A stretch of DNA of 64,000 nt from Cordylochernes scorpioides (GCA_030710605.1 CP092886.1:158146000-158209999); one strand, 5' to 3'. Counted from the stretch's first letter, positions 32,211 to 41,920 are shown. The notes: generated by a model not told the origin, from the letters alone. Numbers and translations are program-made.

Positions 32211-32893
32211 TGCAGGATTGTTACATAAACGAGGCGACGTTAGTTCATAGCTGCGATCAAAACGCGTTGATAAAACTAAACGATGGCTTATACGTTCCGA
32301 AATCTTTACCTTTAAAACAAAATTCGTATTATGATGCTGAGCAAAGAAAAATTACCAATGTTCCTGAACCAACAGACGACACAGATGTCGTTCCAAAAGG
32401 TTTTTTAACCAAGAAAATTAAGCGTTTGAAAAAGCAAGTTTTATTGTTAGACGAAGAAAACAAACACTTTGATTGCAACGGTTATAAAGTAACAAATTTA
32501 GGTAACGCTGAAAATGACACGGACGCCATCACAGTTTTATATCTCCGTGATTATTTAGGTAAATTAGTTACTAGTACCGAAACCTTAGATTTTCGTTTTA
32601 TGCTCATGGAAGGAGATTCGATAGCTCTAAAATGTGAATTTGCACAACACAAATTCTTTCTCGATGGAAAAATTAGGAAGTATCGGCTCAGATATGAAAA
32701 CGTGCCGACAGGTATTAACAACCCCGGGTGTTATATCGTTTTTATAAATGACGAAGAAGAAGAAGAAGAAGCTCCTGAAATACAACATTTTTTAAGCGAA
32801 TCGGTCAGGGATGATGTAAATATCTCATTTAAAAGCGGGTATAAGGTATTGGGAAACCTTACTTATACAATTTTCACGCAAAAACCAATGTAA
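32210..32893 (+). CDS. Candidate capsid fibre protein with tail-fibre-like repeats
   Basis: 227 codons. Residues 47-66 (RKITNVPEPTDDTDVVPKGF) and 91-112 (YKVTNLGNAENDTDAITVLYL) are two copies of an I-x-N-[VL]-x-x-P/A-x4-D-[AV]-V motif. This motif is familiar from phage tail fibres, where it forms trimeric shafts. Between them lies a short charged helix (about 67-86) suited to a coiled coil. An acidic run (EEEEEE near 186) and a beta-rich C-terminal region could be a knob. Position immediately after the major capsid gene fits a virion spike, but the function is inferred from the repeat only. Confidence 0.6.
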   Translation: MQDCYINEATLVHSCDQNALIKLNDGLYVPKSLPLKQNSYYDAEQRKITNVPEPTDDTDVVPKGFLTKKIKRLKKQVLLLDEENKHFDCNGYKVTNLGNAENDTDAITVLYLRDYLGKLVTSTETLDFRFMLMEGDSIALKCEFAQHKFFLDGKIRKYRLRYENVPTGINNPGCYIVFINDEEEEEEAPEIQHFLSESVRDDVNISFKSGYKVLGNLTYTIFTQKPM

Positions 32894-32936
32894 GAGTGTC
32901 GTTAAAATTATACGTCGACTACATTGGCACCTTACG

Positions 32937-33377
32937 ATGAATTCGAAACAACTCTTAAGATTGGCTACGCTCGACCCTATCATTTCTAAAAAATTTGCGG
33001 GCGTGTTTCCGTCAGATTCGCTACCGAAATATATCGATGGTCGCTGCTGTAAGTATTTTGTTGTTAATCTAGATCCGTCAACAATGAAGGGAAGTCATTG
33101 GGTCGCGATTGCCTTTTTGAATAAACGAACAGTTTTTTATTTCGACCCTTATGGTATTAAACCTTTTATGCCCGCGATCATACATTTTATGAAACGCAAT
33201 GCGAAAAGAATATTGCACAATAAGCTCCAGATGCAATCTCGCAATAGTAAAAGATGCGGCGAATATTGTTTGTATTTCCTAAATAGAGTAAGCAGAAATA
33301 AAAAAATGACAAGGCTGAATTCCAAGCAGGTTACTCGGTTCGTGCGAAAAAATTTTCGCCAGTATGGGGGTGTGTAA
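32937..33377 (+). CDS. Polinton adenain-like cysteine protease
   Basis: 146 codons. The catalytic set is readable: H54 (KGSHWVAI), D70 (FYFDPYG), Q100 and C107 (RCGEYCLYFL), in the order of the adenovirus protease/Ulp1 fold. It would mature capsid and core proteins. It starts 43 bp after the fibre-like gene and ends 5 bp before the next ATG. Confidence 0.93.
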   Translation: MNSKQLLRLATLDPIISKKFAGVFPSDSLPKYIDGRCCKYFVVNLDPSTMKGSHWVAIAFLNKRTVFYFDPYGIKPFMPAIIHFMKRNAKRILHNKLQMQSRNSKRCGEYCLYFLNRVSRNKKMTRLNSKQVTRFVRKNFRQYGGV

Positions 33378-33382
33378 GAGAT

Positions 33383-33811
33383 ATGGAAGACGCTGTTGAC
33401 GACATTTGGCAGTTTGTCCCTCCATTAAATATCAATATCTATAAATATAAATTATTCAAGCCTTCTATTTCATGGCATTTAGCGCGTAAAAAAAGCATAG
33501 ACGTTGAATTTCTTAGTAAAAGAATCAGTAATATAACTCCTCATCCATTTCATACTATCGAAGTTATTTCCGTAAATAGAGGAGAAATTTTTAAATCTTG
33601 GAGGCCCCTTCCAATCGGGGTCAATGCCTTCTTGTGCTTAGGCAAAGAAAGATCTCTAACGTTCAGACACCGCCAAGAAAATTCCAGCTATTTAACGCAC
33701 AAACTAGAATCGGGAAATATAATTATCCTCGAAACTCGTGACGATGCAGAGGTATGTGTCCCTAAAGCGAGTTTCCGCAACGGGTGTTCGAAAATTATTT
33801 GGTTTTCTTAA
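33383..33811 (+). CDS. AlkB-like protein, probably lacking the iron ligand pair
   Basis: 142 codons. The C-terminal half follows the AlkB-family pattern: a central FHTIEVISVNRG strand, then LCLGKERSLTFRH, LESGNIIILET and a CVPK...SKIIWF end. These correspond to the SLG..R.F.FR, L..G.LLVM and H.VP..RI.LTFR segments of 2-oxoglutarate/Fe(II) dioxygenases. The expected HxD position reads KSWRPL, and the His of HxVP reads CVP, so metal binding looks lost. A related remnant sits on the minus strand at about 21837-21890. The assignment is by eye and could be a convergent pattern. Confidence 0.45.
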   Translation: MEDAVDDIWQFVPPLNINIYKYKLFKPSISWHLARKKSIDVEFLSKRISNITPHPFHTIEVISVNRGEIFKSWRPLPIGVNAFLCLGKERSLTFRHRQENSSYLTHKLESGNIIILETRDDAEVCVPKASFRNGCSKIIWFS

Positions 33812-34127
33812 ATGGGTAATTGTGATAACGCTCCTCCTCTGTGGCATAATAATAATGACAGTATCTCCCATTATGACAATTCCCAGCCCATCTTCTAATA
33901 GTACGGAAAGACCTATGGGTTGTGCAATCTCTAATGCGATTTTGAATCCTTGTTTGAACGGTACCCATTTAGGAAGACAGATCTACGCACATTTGTGCAA
34001 TGACGTCATTGACATAAGACAATTTTATTTGTGGAAGGGACAGTTGAAGCCCGGTGAACGAAGCGTACAGCTGACTATTTCGGAATTCTCCTGCCTGTGT
34101 CATGTACGAGATATCTTGTATCGTTGA
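33744..34127 (+). CDS. Polinton single-pass membrane protein
   Basis: About 127 codons from ATG 33744, overlapping the preceding gene by 68 bp in another phase. A basic N-terminus is followed by a hydrophobic stretch of about 20 residues (WVIVITLLLCGIIIMTV). After that come two N-glycosylation sequons (NST, NGT) and several cysteines, the look of a type II membrane protein with a luminal/outer domain. No family is recognised. A role in egress or attachment is possible but unproven. Confidence 0.6.
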   Translation: MQRYVSLKRVSATGVRKLFGFLKWVIVITLLLCGIIIMTVSPIMTIPSPSSNSTERPMGCAISNAILNPCLNGTHLGRQIYAHLCNDVIDIRQFYLWKGQLKPGERSVQLTISEFSCLCHVRDILYR

Positions 34128-34620
34128 TTTTGAAGCTTTTCCGCTAGAGAGCGGTATGCTACTTCGCCAACTCTCTTGGACGCACCTACACCGCGACCTC
34201 GGTGAAAGAATTGAAATATATAATCCCAATTATACATATTGTCATTTAAGTGAGAGGGACAAAAGAACAGTTAGATATTGCACGAAGAAAATTCACGGAC
34301 TATTCATGTGTCAAAAACCAAGGAGAGAAGGCAATTGGATTTGCGACGTGGAAAAATATATTTTGGAATTATATTCAAATTTTGGAGGCACTTTCGCATA
34401 TAAAGGCGGATGTATTGAGAAAAATATATTCGATAAATTAAATATTCCATCGATCGATCTTGAAAAAAAGTATAACGTACCCAAATCGAAAACAATAGGC
34501 GTGAATTGCAAATTGCACGCCGTATATTTCGAACATTGTAGCTTCTGCGATGTGTGTTCGTATAAAAGCTTTCTTGAATCCCACTATTTGTGCAATAAAA
34601 TGAATGAAATGCTTGTGTAG
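34102..34620 (+). CDS. Polinton conserved protein with DxE motif (exonuclease-like?)
   Basis: 172 codons. The start EISCIVDFEAF carries an acidic D-x-E placed as in the first motif of DEDD-type nucleases. It continues with YTKK-IHGLF-like text and ends in a cysteine-rich region (CKLHAVYFEHCSFCDVCSY) that could bind zinc. Similar short proteins occur in other Polintons. Nuclease activity is not established here and the other acidic motifs are not clear. Confidence 0.5.
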   Translation: MYEISCIVDFEAFPLESGMLLRQLSWTHLHRDLGERIEIYNPNYTYCHLSERDKRTVRYCTKKIHGLFMCQKPRREGNWICDVEKYILELYSNFGGTFAYKGGCIEKNIFDKLNIPSIDLEKKYNVPKSKTIGVNCKLHAVYFEHCSFCDVCSYKSFLESHYLCNKMNEMLV

Positions 34621-34775
34621 AGCTAAAAAAAAAGCTTCGTGCTAAATTTTTTTGGCGATGGGGTTGGCATTTCTTTCATGATAAAAAAAAAATCAAATTT
34701 AAAGCAAAAAAAATAACAATAATAAATAAATAAAACCCCAATGAGTAATTTGGCTTTTTTACCTCCTGGGTCTAC

Positions 34776-35264
34776 ATGGAAATAAAAAGCTCAGAGTGCG
34801 ATATGATGCTGGACAAAACGCTTCTCGCTCTTCCTCTGCTTCGAAATTATAAACTTTTTTTCAAATCTAATCGACGTGTAGAGCTCCGGAAATGCAAATC
34901 GAACGGCAAACCCACCCGAGTCGGATTAGTCTTCAACGCTAATGAAATAAAGGATCTATTTTATTATTTAGAATCACCTAAATTGAGAATTTTAAGAAGT
35001 GATTTTGAAATTATCATGATGAAGAAGGCTCGTGGAATTTATAAGACTATATTTTTACCTATTGAAGTTGCTGATATATTCTTCAAGTATTTGGATTTAA
35101 TTATGTTTGTCATTTTTCCTCAAATAACTGCGGAAGAACTTATAAATGCTGCAAATAGCATATTTCCTGACAAGTATATTGATATATGTGTCAAATTATC
35201 TAGATTATTCAATTTAAAATTATATCCTAATTCTAATATTAAAAAAAAAACGACTTTTATATGA
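34776..35264 (+). CDS. Polinton unknown protein, 162 aa
   Basis: ATG 34776. Residues about 33-62 (RRVELRKCKSNGKPTRVGLVFNANEIKDLF) faintly recall the PC4-type single-strand DNA-binding pattern. The match is too weak to name it. The C-terminus is lysine-rich and runs into a poly-A tract. The last ~60 bases and the region after the stop are duplicated at 35425-35528. Confidence 0.45.
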   Translation: MEIKSSECDMMLDKTLLALPLLRNYKLFFKSNRRVELRKCKSNGKPTRVGLVFNANEIKDLFYYLESPKLRILRSDFEIIMMKKARGIYKTIFLPIEVADIFFKYLDLIMFVIFPQITAEELINAANSIFPDKYIDICVKLSRLFNLKLYPNSNIKKKTTFI

Positions 35265-35306
35265 ATCCCCATTTATTTGAAATAATAAAAAATCTTTAAC
35301 TAATCT
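35207..35306. repeat. ~100-bp direct repeat, copy 1 (copy 2 at 35425-35528)
   Basis: The segment from TTCAATTTAAAATTATATCC to AAAAAATCTTTA occurs twice with only a few differences. Copy 1 includes the end of the 162-codon gene; copy 2 is non-coding. This is a local tandem duplication with a ~115-bp spacer. Confidence 0.85.
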
Positions 35307-35424
35307 TCTTGTGTTTTTTTTTTCTACACTAAAATACATGCATTGACGGTGTTTTTCATACAATTTTCAAATAACCCTAAACAAAATGTGGTATACATTT
35401 TTTTTTTACAAAATAAATAAACAA

Positions 35425-35849
35425 AAGATTATTCAATTTAAAATTATATCCTAATTCTAATATTAAAAAAAAAAAAGACTTTTATATAAATCCCCATTTA
35501 TTTGAAATAATAAAAAATCTTTACCTAATCTTTTTTTTTCTTTCATTATACATTTGAAATAAATAGTTTTTGAAAAACCTATTAAAATATTAAACTTTTT
35601 TTTCTTCTTCTTCCTCTTTAGTGCCAAAGTTAGATGGAAAAGCTTGGCCATTTAAAAATGTACACTTTTTTTTTTAAATATATATTTTTGACACACATTT
35701 CCATAAATATTATATCGTTATATCAGTTGGTAAAAGATATGACAGATTAAAAAAAAAAATGAGCACACAAACACTTTTTTTTTTTCAACATGAACTTTAT
35801 TACATTTTAGACTCAAAGAGAAAAAAGTGTGCACACAAACGGAGCATAT
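35425..35849. repeat. Polinton right-arm inverted copies of left-arm sequence
   Basis: Besides the direct-repeat copy (35425-35528), about 35530-35640 is a decayed minus-strand copy of the middle of the left-end gene (21226-21330). About 35665-35815 matches 21541-21690 inverted. The order of the two blocks relative to the TIR differs between arms, so the exchange was not a simple extension of the TIR. Confidence 0.75.
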
Positions 35850-36134
35850 TTACAAACGTTGGATTTCTAAGTTTGTCGTACTCCCGATGCGTTCCTTGAA
35901 AATCAAGCAGCATTCTTCTTTGATGATTTCGTCTAATTGAAATTGCTTCAGCTTTGAATATCTTTTTGGAAGAAATAGTGTCCGCTGAGAATCTTTTACT
36001 TCTATAACCGCCTTGACTGATGGACCGAAGCGGGTTTCAACTAGTTTGAGTTCTATCAGTTTATAACTGCCTAATTCCAGCTCATCAAATTTTATGAGAG
36101 GTGGATAAGAGGTAAAACTGTTGAATGCCTCCAT
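35850..36134 (-). CDS. Small minus-strand Polinton gene beside right TIR (OB-fold-like?)
   Basis: 94 codons; the ATG (36134) lies about 10 bp inside the TIR edge. It contains FDELELGSYKLIELKLVETRFGPSVKAVIEV, then TLFLPKRYSKL and a C-terminal Cys pair. The alternating strand pattern with TRFG is seen in small proteins of many invertebrate mobile elements and suggests an OB-like nucleic-acid-binding fold. Single-strand DNA binding during replication is a reasonable guess only. It is the only convergent gene in the element. Confidence 0.6.
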   Translation of the reverse strand: MEAFNSFTSYPPLIKFDELELGSYKLIELKLVETRFGPSVKAVIEVKDSQRTLFLPKRYSKLKQFQLDEIIKEECCLIFKERIGSTTNLEIQRL

Positions 36135-36143
36135 AATCTGACT

Positions 36144-36512
36144 GCAATTTGAGAAAATATCGGCCTATATATATATGTATATATGACCCTGACATTACGT
36201 CATATACTTGTAACATTATTCCAATAAGGCATGGTCACCTATGACGTAGGAGGGCAATTAAAGTGAATTGGGAATCCTTAGGGCAATTAAAATGACGGCC
36301 AGCTATTTAACGCACATATAGGACATAGGCCAATTAAAGTGAATTGGGGATGCAACACATTTAAAAAAAAAAGTTGTATTTAAAGTTTATTACGGGGAAT
36401 CTCCAGACGTAAGCCAATTAGAGTGAATTATAATACACAAATTTTTTGAAGCGGGCTCTAATAGGACGTACGACAATTAAAGTGAATTGGGGATGTGCTT
36501 TACTAAACTACT
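36144..36512 (-). repeat. Polinton right TIR
   Basis: Inverted partner of 20718-21087. Its outer end reads ...TTTACTAAACTACT and is followed by TTTGTA. The near identity of the two arms suggests recent insertion or repeated homogenisation. Confidence 0.95.
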
Positions 36513-36772
36513 TTTGTAAATACATATACAACTTTCTCTTGAATTGTAAAAAAGAGAAGGAATCTTAGAAAAAAAAGGATTGCGATGCTTGCACTGTGTG
36601 TTTTGCTTTGTTTTTTGTTTTTCTCTTTGGACAATTTTCTTTAGTTAATTTATATAAAATAATGAATTGTACAGGATTGTATATAGCCGAATTGCTGTAA
36701 TGCAGTGAAAGGTATTGACGCAAATATCCCTGAGTTTGGGATATCGCGTTTCATGATGTTAATAAAGTAATA
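36513..36772 (+). pseudogene. LINE 3' end, continuation after the Polinton
   Basis: The second copy of the TTTGTA target duplication starts at 36513. The LINE frame resumes and stops at 36566-36568. The following sequence looks like a LINE 3' untranslated region: T-rich, then GCTGTAATGCAGTGAA, and a short terminal repeat TTAATAAAGTAATAAAG ending near 36772. Just beyond, ATGATGTAAA-CAT-TTTACATCAT (36784-36806) forms a perfect 10-bp inverted repeat. Confidence 0.8.
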
Positions 36773-38419
36773 AAGACCCAACAATGATGTAAACATTTTA
36801 CATCATATATGTACAGTGTCTCGTCGAAGTGCTTGTTGTCCAGATGGAGAATTCCCTACCGAGGAAAGGCCGAGAAGATGACCGACGATGCTCCAAAGAC
36901 CAAAGCCGGGGAAGACGCCCAGTTGGAGATGACACTGACCCTTTCCAAACTGACCAACTCTCCACAGAAAGACAACGACGAGGAGAATTAAGAGATGGAG
37001 AACTTGAATTAGCTCTGGGCTTGTATCCCGAAGCCCGCTGCAGAAAGGCCCAGATGGAGAAAGTACAGAATGTACATATGTATATATCTATATAACTTAT
37101 CCCTTCCTTTATATGCAAAAAAGAAAGGTCTAAAAATTTTATTACCATCTCGAAAATTCTAAAATTATTTTATTCCAAAGAATAAAATTAATTATATATA
37201 TAATTCTAGATAGATTAGATATATATTTTTAAGATAACAATATAAAAAATTTTCAAGAAGAAATTACAAAATTAAAATCTCAAGAAATCGACCTGTTATT
37301 TTATTATTTTTTATTATTAATTTAAATTTTCTTTTACTTCAAAGAATGATATTTTTTTATTTTATTTTCGGATATATTCTGCGAACTTAAATTATATTTT
37401 CTTTTTACTCTGTAAAAAGAAGATGATAAATTTTTGGAGGGACGCGACTTTTAAAAAATTTATCAGTTGGGGGAAAAGCAATCGAGCAGTTGAGACGGGC
37501 CTAGGTCGGGACGTAAGGAAACACAATGGTAAGTTAATATTATTTTAAATTTAGTTGTGCAGGTCAAATGGCCTGATAACAAGTTAGGAGATTTTTTTAT
37601 TATCACATTTAGTAAGTTTTATTATCTAAGAATTTTTTATATTTTTTTAATGGTGTCGAGCTATCTTGTAAGCCCACGATTTTCCGCCATGCATAGTGTA
37701 TTCCAAACAAAGAATAAAAATTATTTTGTTATATTTTTTATATACATCAGTAAATTTTAAAGTAGAGGTCTCGCTTGCATAAAAATGAAATTTGAAGGAA
37801 AGAGCTGTTTATAAAGTATTAGACCTTAACTTGCATATAATGTACTTTTTTTCCAAATTACAGGTAGTTTTAGTCTTAATAAACTTCATATGCATTTCAA
37901 TTTTACCATTTTGAATTTTTTGTTTTATACCAAACTAGACATTCAAAATTTGTTTTTATGGTTGGTAAATAACATGGAGATCTATATACACCCCATTGGG
38001 AATCAAATTCTGTGTTTGAATATATCATATTTGATGTGTTTTTCACTTTGGTCAGATGTCTAAAGGTCAAACACGTTTTGCAATTTCCCACAAAGTATAT
38101 TGAGACAATGTGTGTGTTTTTCTAATTCATAAAGGTAATGATTATACACTATATCATTAAAGAAAGCAACCCAACAATATTGTTGTTTTAAGAATTTCTT
38201 TTGTTAACCCACTTTGAGATTTACCCATGGTACCATATCATAAAATGGAGGTTGAACCTTATATAGAAGGATTTGAAATACTAAGGATAAATTTCTAAAC
38301 TTAAAAAAGTATGTTAACATTTAGGTTTATATTAATTATATTCAATATTGTATAAATCAGTGTTTGTGTAATTGCCGTGGCGAGTTTAAATTTTTTTTTA
38401 AATGAGTTTAGTATATCAC
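36773..38419. other. Unassigned AT-rich stretch
   Basis: No confident gene. A GC-richer island at 36830-37080 is open in two plus-strand phases, with no recognisable protein. At 37527 an ATG is followed directly by GTAAGT, and GTGCAG at 37557-37562 could be an acceptor, so a small host or element first exon is conceivable but unsupported otherwise. Confidence 0.35.
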
Positions 38420-38519
38420 NNNNNNNNNNNNNNNNNNNNNNNNNNNNNNNNNNNNNNNNNNNNNNNNNNNNNNNNNNNNNNNNNNNNNNNNNNNNNNNNN
38501 NNNNNNNNNNNNNNNNNNN
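38420..38519. other. Assembly gap (100 N)
   Basis: Exactly 100 unknown bases, ending 54 bp before the Copia 3' LTR. The missing part probably includes more of the Gypsy fragment into which Copia inserted. Confidence 0.99.
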
Positions 38520-38573
38520 TTAATGGTCAATACAAGGTATTTCGATATGCACAAACACCAACTTAACAGTTAT

Positions 38574-38861
38574 TGTTGGGAATCTCTTATGGTTCAGACA
38601 ATGAAACAACAAATAACAAGTTTACTTACAGCTGAAGTGGTTTTAAAGAATTAGGCAATTTTACCTTTTAAAAAAGTATTTTAAATTTATTATTTTCAAA
38701 GAGAGAGAGAGAGAGAGAAAAGAACATTTAACAATTTACATTACAATTACTAATTTTGTAAACAAAACCAACACTCCTTTGTTCTCGTTTTTTATATTAC
38801 AGTGTTGTCAGTCTAAAAGTATTTCAAGATCATTGATTTGCTATTCTTCTTTTTTTCAACA
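38574..38861 (-). repeat. Copia LTR (3' of element)
   Basis: 288 bp. Nearly identical to 42731-43010 except for a longer GAGAGA tract and a few substitutions, implying a fairly recent insertion. Confidence 0.95.
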
Positions 38862-38919
38862 TTCTCTCTTAAATCAGTGATCTTATCACATTCAGCAGTT
38901 TCTTCACTTGACTTATGTT

Positions 38920-40126
38920 TTAAATGGTTGTCATAAGAAGGGATTTGAATTTGTCAAACTTTGGTCTGGCTAGAGGTTTTGTTAGAATGTCTGCAATTTG
39001 ATGTTCTGTTGGACAATATATCAGGTTAAACTTTTGAACTTGATCTTTCACAAAATGATATTTGATATCAATATGTTTAGTTTTAGTGGTGAATTGGCCT
39101 GATTTTATTATTTTTATAGTGCTTTGGTTATCAACATAGATATTCATATCAAAATTATCTGGAATTAATTCTTCTAATAGGGATCTTATGTATGACTTCT
39201 TTGCATGCATCTGCTGCAGCAATGAACTCTGCTTCAGTGCTGGAAAGGGCAATTACAGGTTGCTTTCTGGAGAACCAACTTATGGGACCTCCACATAAGT
39301 AAACTACATATCCTGTGGTACTTTTTCTAGTTTTAATATCTCCAGCAAAGTCAGAATCACAATACACATTTAATTCAAATGGCATCTCTCCAACATATGA
39401 TATGCCTAAATTGGTGGTGTGATTTAAATATCTTAGGGTTCTTTTGATGTTTATAATATTACCTGAGTTGTAGGATCATGCATTGACCTGCTTTCAAAAT
39501 TTGTGGCAAAGGTCATGTCTGGTCTAGTTTTGTTTGTCAAATATAAAAGGCTTCCAATTGCTTGTCTGTAGGGAAATTTGTTATAATTTGATATTTCTAA
39601 GTTTTTGTCTAGTTCTTTTACTACATCTGTAATGGGAGTGGGTACTGGTTTTGAGTTTTGCATATTATATCTTTCAAGAACTGATTTTGTATAATTTTCT
39701 TGTGAAAGTAAAATTTTATTTTTCCTCAAAACACAAATTTATTCCCAAAAAAGTTCTTGGATCATTGTTTATTTTAATTTCAAACTCTTGGGATAGTTTT
39801 TCTAAAATATTATTTAATTCTTCTTCATTATCTCCCATTAAGATACCATCATCTACATATATTGCAAGGTACATATTTCCTTTGTTGGTTTTAAAAAGAC
39901 ATGGCTCTGATTTTAGTTGTATGAAATCTTGGGATTTGAGAAAGGTTTTTAATCTTTCATTCCATTTTAATGGGGCTTGCTTTAAACCATACAATGCCTT
40001 TCTTAACCTACATATATTCCCTTTATAACCTTCTGGCAATTGAACATATATTTCTTCATCCAAAAACCCATATAGAAAAGCTGTTTTTATGTCAAATGTT
40101 TTAAAAGCAAACTTTTTCTTAGCCAT
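38920..40126 (-). pseudogene. Copia reverse transcriptase and RNase H, in four frames
   Basis: 40126-39716 carries FDIKTAFLYGFLDEEIYVQLPEG, RKALYGLKQAPLKWNERL and AIYVDDGILMG (YVDD). 39729-39451 has RPDMTFATNFESR. 39385-39155 has YCDSDFAGDIKTRKSTTGYV and ALSSTEAEFIAAADACKE (RNase H). 39252-38920 has YVDNQSTIKI, HIDIKYHFVKDQV and ADILTKPL. Frame changes separate all four, so it is inactive. Confidence 0.92.
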
Positions 40127-40261
40127 TAGAGCAAAGTATATCCTTAGAGAGACAGTGCTTATAACTGGACTGAATGTCTCATCATAATCAATGCCTGCTT
40201 CTTGTTCAAAGCCTCACTTTGTCTTCAGAGACTTCTGGTAGACTTGGTTCTTCATTTAATT

Positions 40262-41083
40262 CTAGTTGATCTTCAGATCCTTCTTCTGGTTCGACAATAG
40301 GTATTTTTCTTCTTTATTTATACATCCTTTATCTAAAAAAATTACATCTCTAGCTGTAAAGATTTGTTTGCTTTGTTCATCCCAAAGGCGATAACCATTT
40401 GGTGCATAACCTATAAAGGTATATTTTTTACTTCTGTCTTCCAATTTCTTTATGTGTTTTAGGGTTTGACATAAGCTTCACAACCAAAAAGTTGTAAGTT
40501 TGACAAATTTGGTCTTTTGTTGAACCAAAGTTCTGCAGGGGTTTTCTCTAATTCTTAAGTAGGGCTTCGCTTCAGCAAATAGGCTGAAACCCTTACAGCT
40601 TCTCCCCACATGTATTTTTCTACACCAGAATCAATCAAAAGAGCTCTAGTTTTCTCCATCAGGGTTCTATTTAATTTTTTGGCTTTGCCGTTTAGCTGAG
40701 GTGAGTGAGGTATGGTGAGATCCATAATGATTCCTTTAGCTTTGCACCAGGATTTTATATCTTCATTTACATATTCTCCGCGCCATTGTCACATCTTATT
40801 TTTGAAACTTTTAGATTCATTTGGTTTTCTGCTTCTGTAATAAATTATTTTAGATGTCCTTTTACTTCATATTTATTTTGTAACAAATACACATGACAAA
40901 AATGTGTGTAGTCATCAAGAAATGTTAGAAAATAGTTTTTGTTGTTATGGGTAGTGGGATCTAAAGGTCCACATACATCTGTATGGATTATTTCTAAAGG
41001 CCTTTTTGATTTTGTTTTAATGGAATTGAATGGCTTTCTTGCCTGTTTAGCTTTAATGCATGTTTCACAAATTTCATCTTGAC
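40262..41083 (-). pseudogene. Copia integrase, degraded
   Basis: This minus-strand stretch retains integrase text in several phases. The end (40444-40262) reads KYTFIGYAPNGYRLWDEQSKQIFTARDVIF, the conserved linker between Copia integrase and RT. Multiple frame changes are present. Confidence 0.75.
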
Positions 41084-41920
41084 TTATTTTTCTATGTTTA
41101 TTCCATTAACCATAGATTTTAATTGTTTTAAGCTTGAAAAACTTATGTCACCCATTTTTCTGTGCCATTTGAGCATTTCTTCATTTTGGGTAGCTGTTAG
41201 GTGAGATTCTTTAATTTCGGGATTTTCTGTTTCTATATTTTTTGCATAGAGTCCATTTTCCTGTTTTTCTCCTTCTAAAACTTTTATTCCATTTTTTACG
41301 ACAAATACCTTTTCATCTTCAAAGACGACTTTGCCTTTATTTCTGGTAATGGCACTTACGGATAGTAAATTATTTGTCAAGTTTGGCACAAACATCACCT
41401 CCTTGAGATTACATTTCTTCCCTTGAATTTTTCCGACTGATTTTGCTATTAGAGTTTCTTCCTTTTTCGCTATTGATATTTTTGAGTTGCAATCTACTTC
41501 ATCTAGTAAAAACCTTTTACTATTTATCATATGGCTTGTTGAGCCACTGTCTACAATGAATTCTAGCAATTCCTCATTTTTACATTTTAAAGTCTCTCCT
41601 GCAAAAAAAGGGCAATTTTTCTTCCTTTTTGTTTCTGAAAAAGCAATCCTTTTCTTTATGATTTGTCTTTTTACAAATTCGGCAAGGAATATTTTCCTGG
41701 AATTTATTTTGAGATTTCTTAAAGAAGCATTGGTCTTGAGTATGATTTGTCTTTTTACAGATGGTACACCATTTTTTATTTAGTCTACAGTATTTTGCTA
41801 AGTGCCCGCTCTTTTTGCAGAGTTAAAGCACTGCTTTACTTTAGTAGCACTCATGGCTATTCCCTCTTCAGACTTTACTTTTTGTTTAGTTTCTTCTAGT
41901 GATAGTCTTGATATTAAGTT
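41084..41920 (-). pseudogene. Copia nucleocapsid, protease and pre-integrase region
   Basis: Between 41920 and 41570 several CCHC-like clusters are readable in broken phases. The frame 41569-41084 has FIVDSGSTSHM (retropepsin active site), NLTNNLLSVSAI, and then a GAG_pre-integrase-type HxxxGH-like segment (KWHRKMGDISFSSLKQL). Confidence 0.85.

Larger units (their letters stand above)
20718..36512 (+). mobile_element. Complete Polinton/Maverick element with 6-bp target duplication
   Basis: A 15,795-bp element begins AGTAGTTTAG and ends in its reverse complement. It is flanked by TTTGTA at 20712-20717 and 36513-36518. The TIRs are about 370 bp. It encodes the diagnostic Polinton set: family-B protein-primed DNA polymerase, retroviral-type integrase, FtsK/HerA-type ATPase, adenain-type cysteine protease, and major and minor capsid proteins. 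The 5'-AG ends and 6-bp duplication match the known behaviour of the class. It lies inside a LINE coding frame. Confidence 0.97.

Noticed and set aside
34776-35264. PC4-type single-strand DNA-binding protein
   Set aside because: The resemblance covers about 30 residues and lacks enough conserved positions to assert the family.
37527-37760. ATG followed by GTAAGT and a later acceptor, as in a host gene start
   Set aside because: No homologous protein is recognisable, and the downstream frame is AT-rich and hydrophobic without motifs.
37903-38091. Minus-strand frame with LTFRH word, as in the AlkB-like protein
   Set aside because: Only five residues match and the surrounding sequence does not. 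Coincidence.
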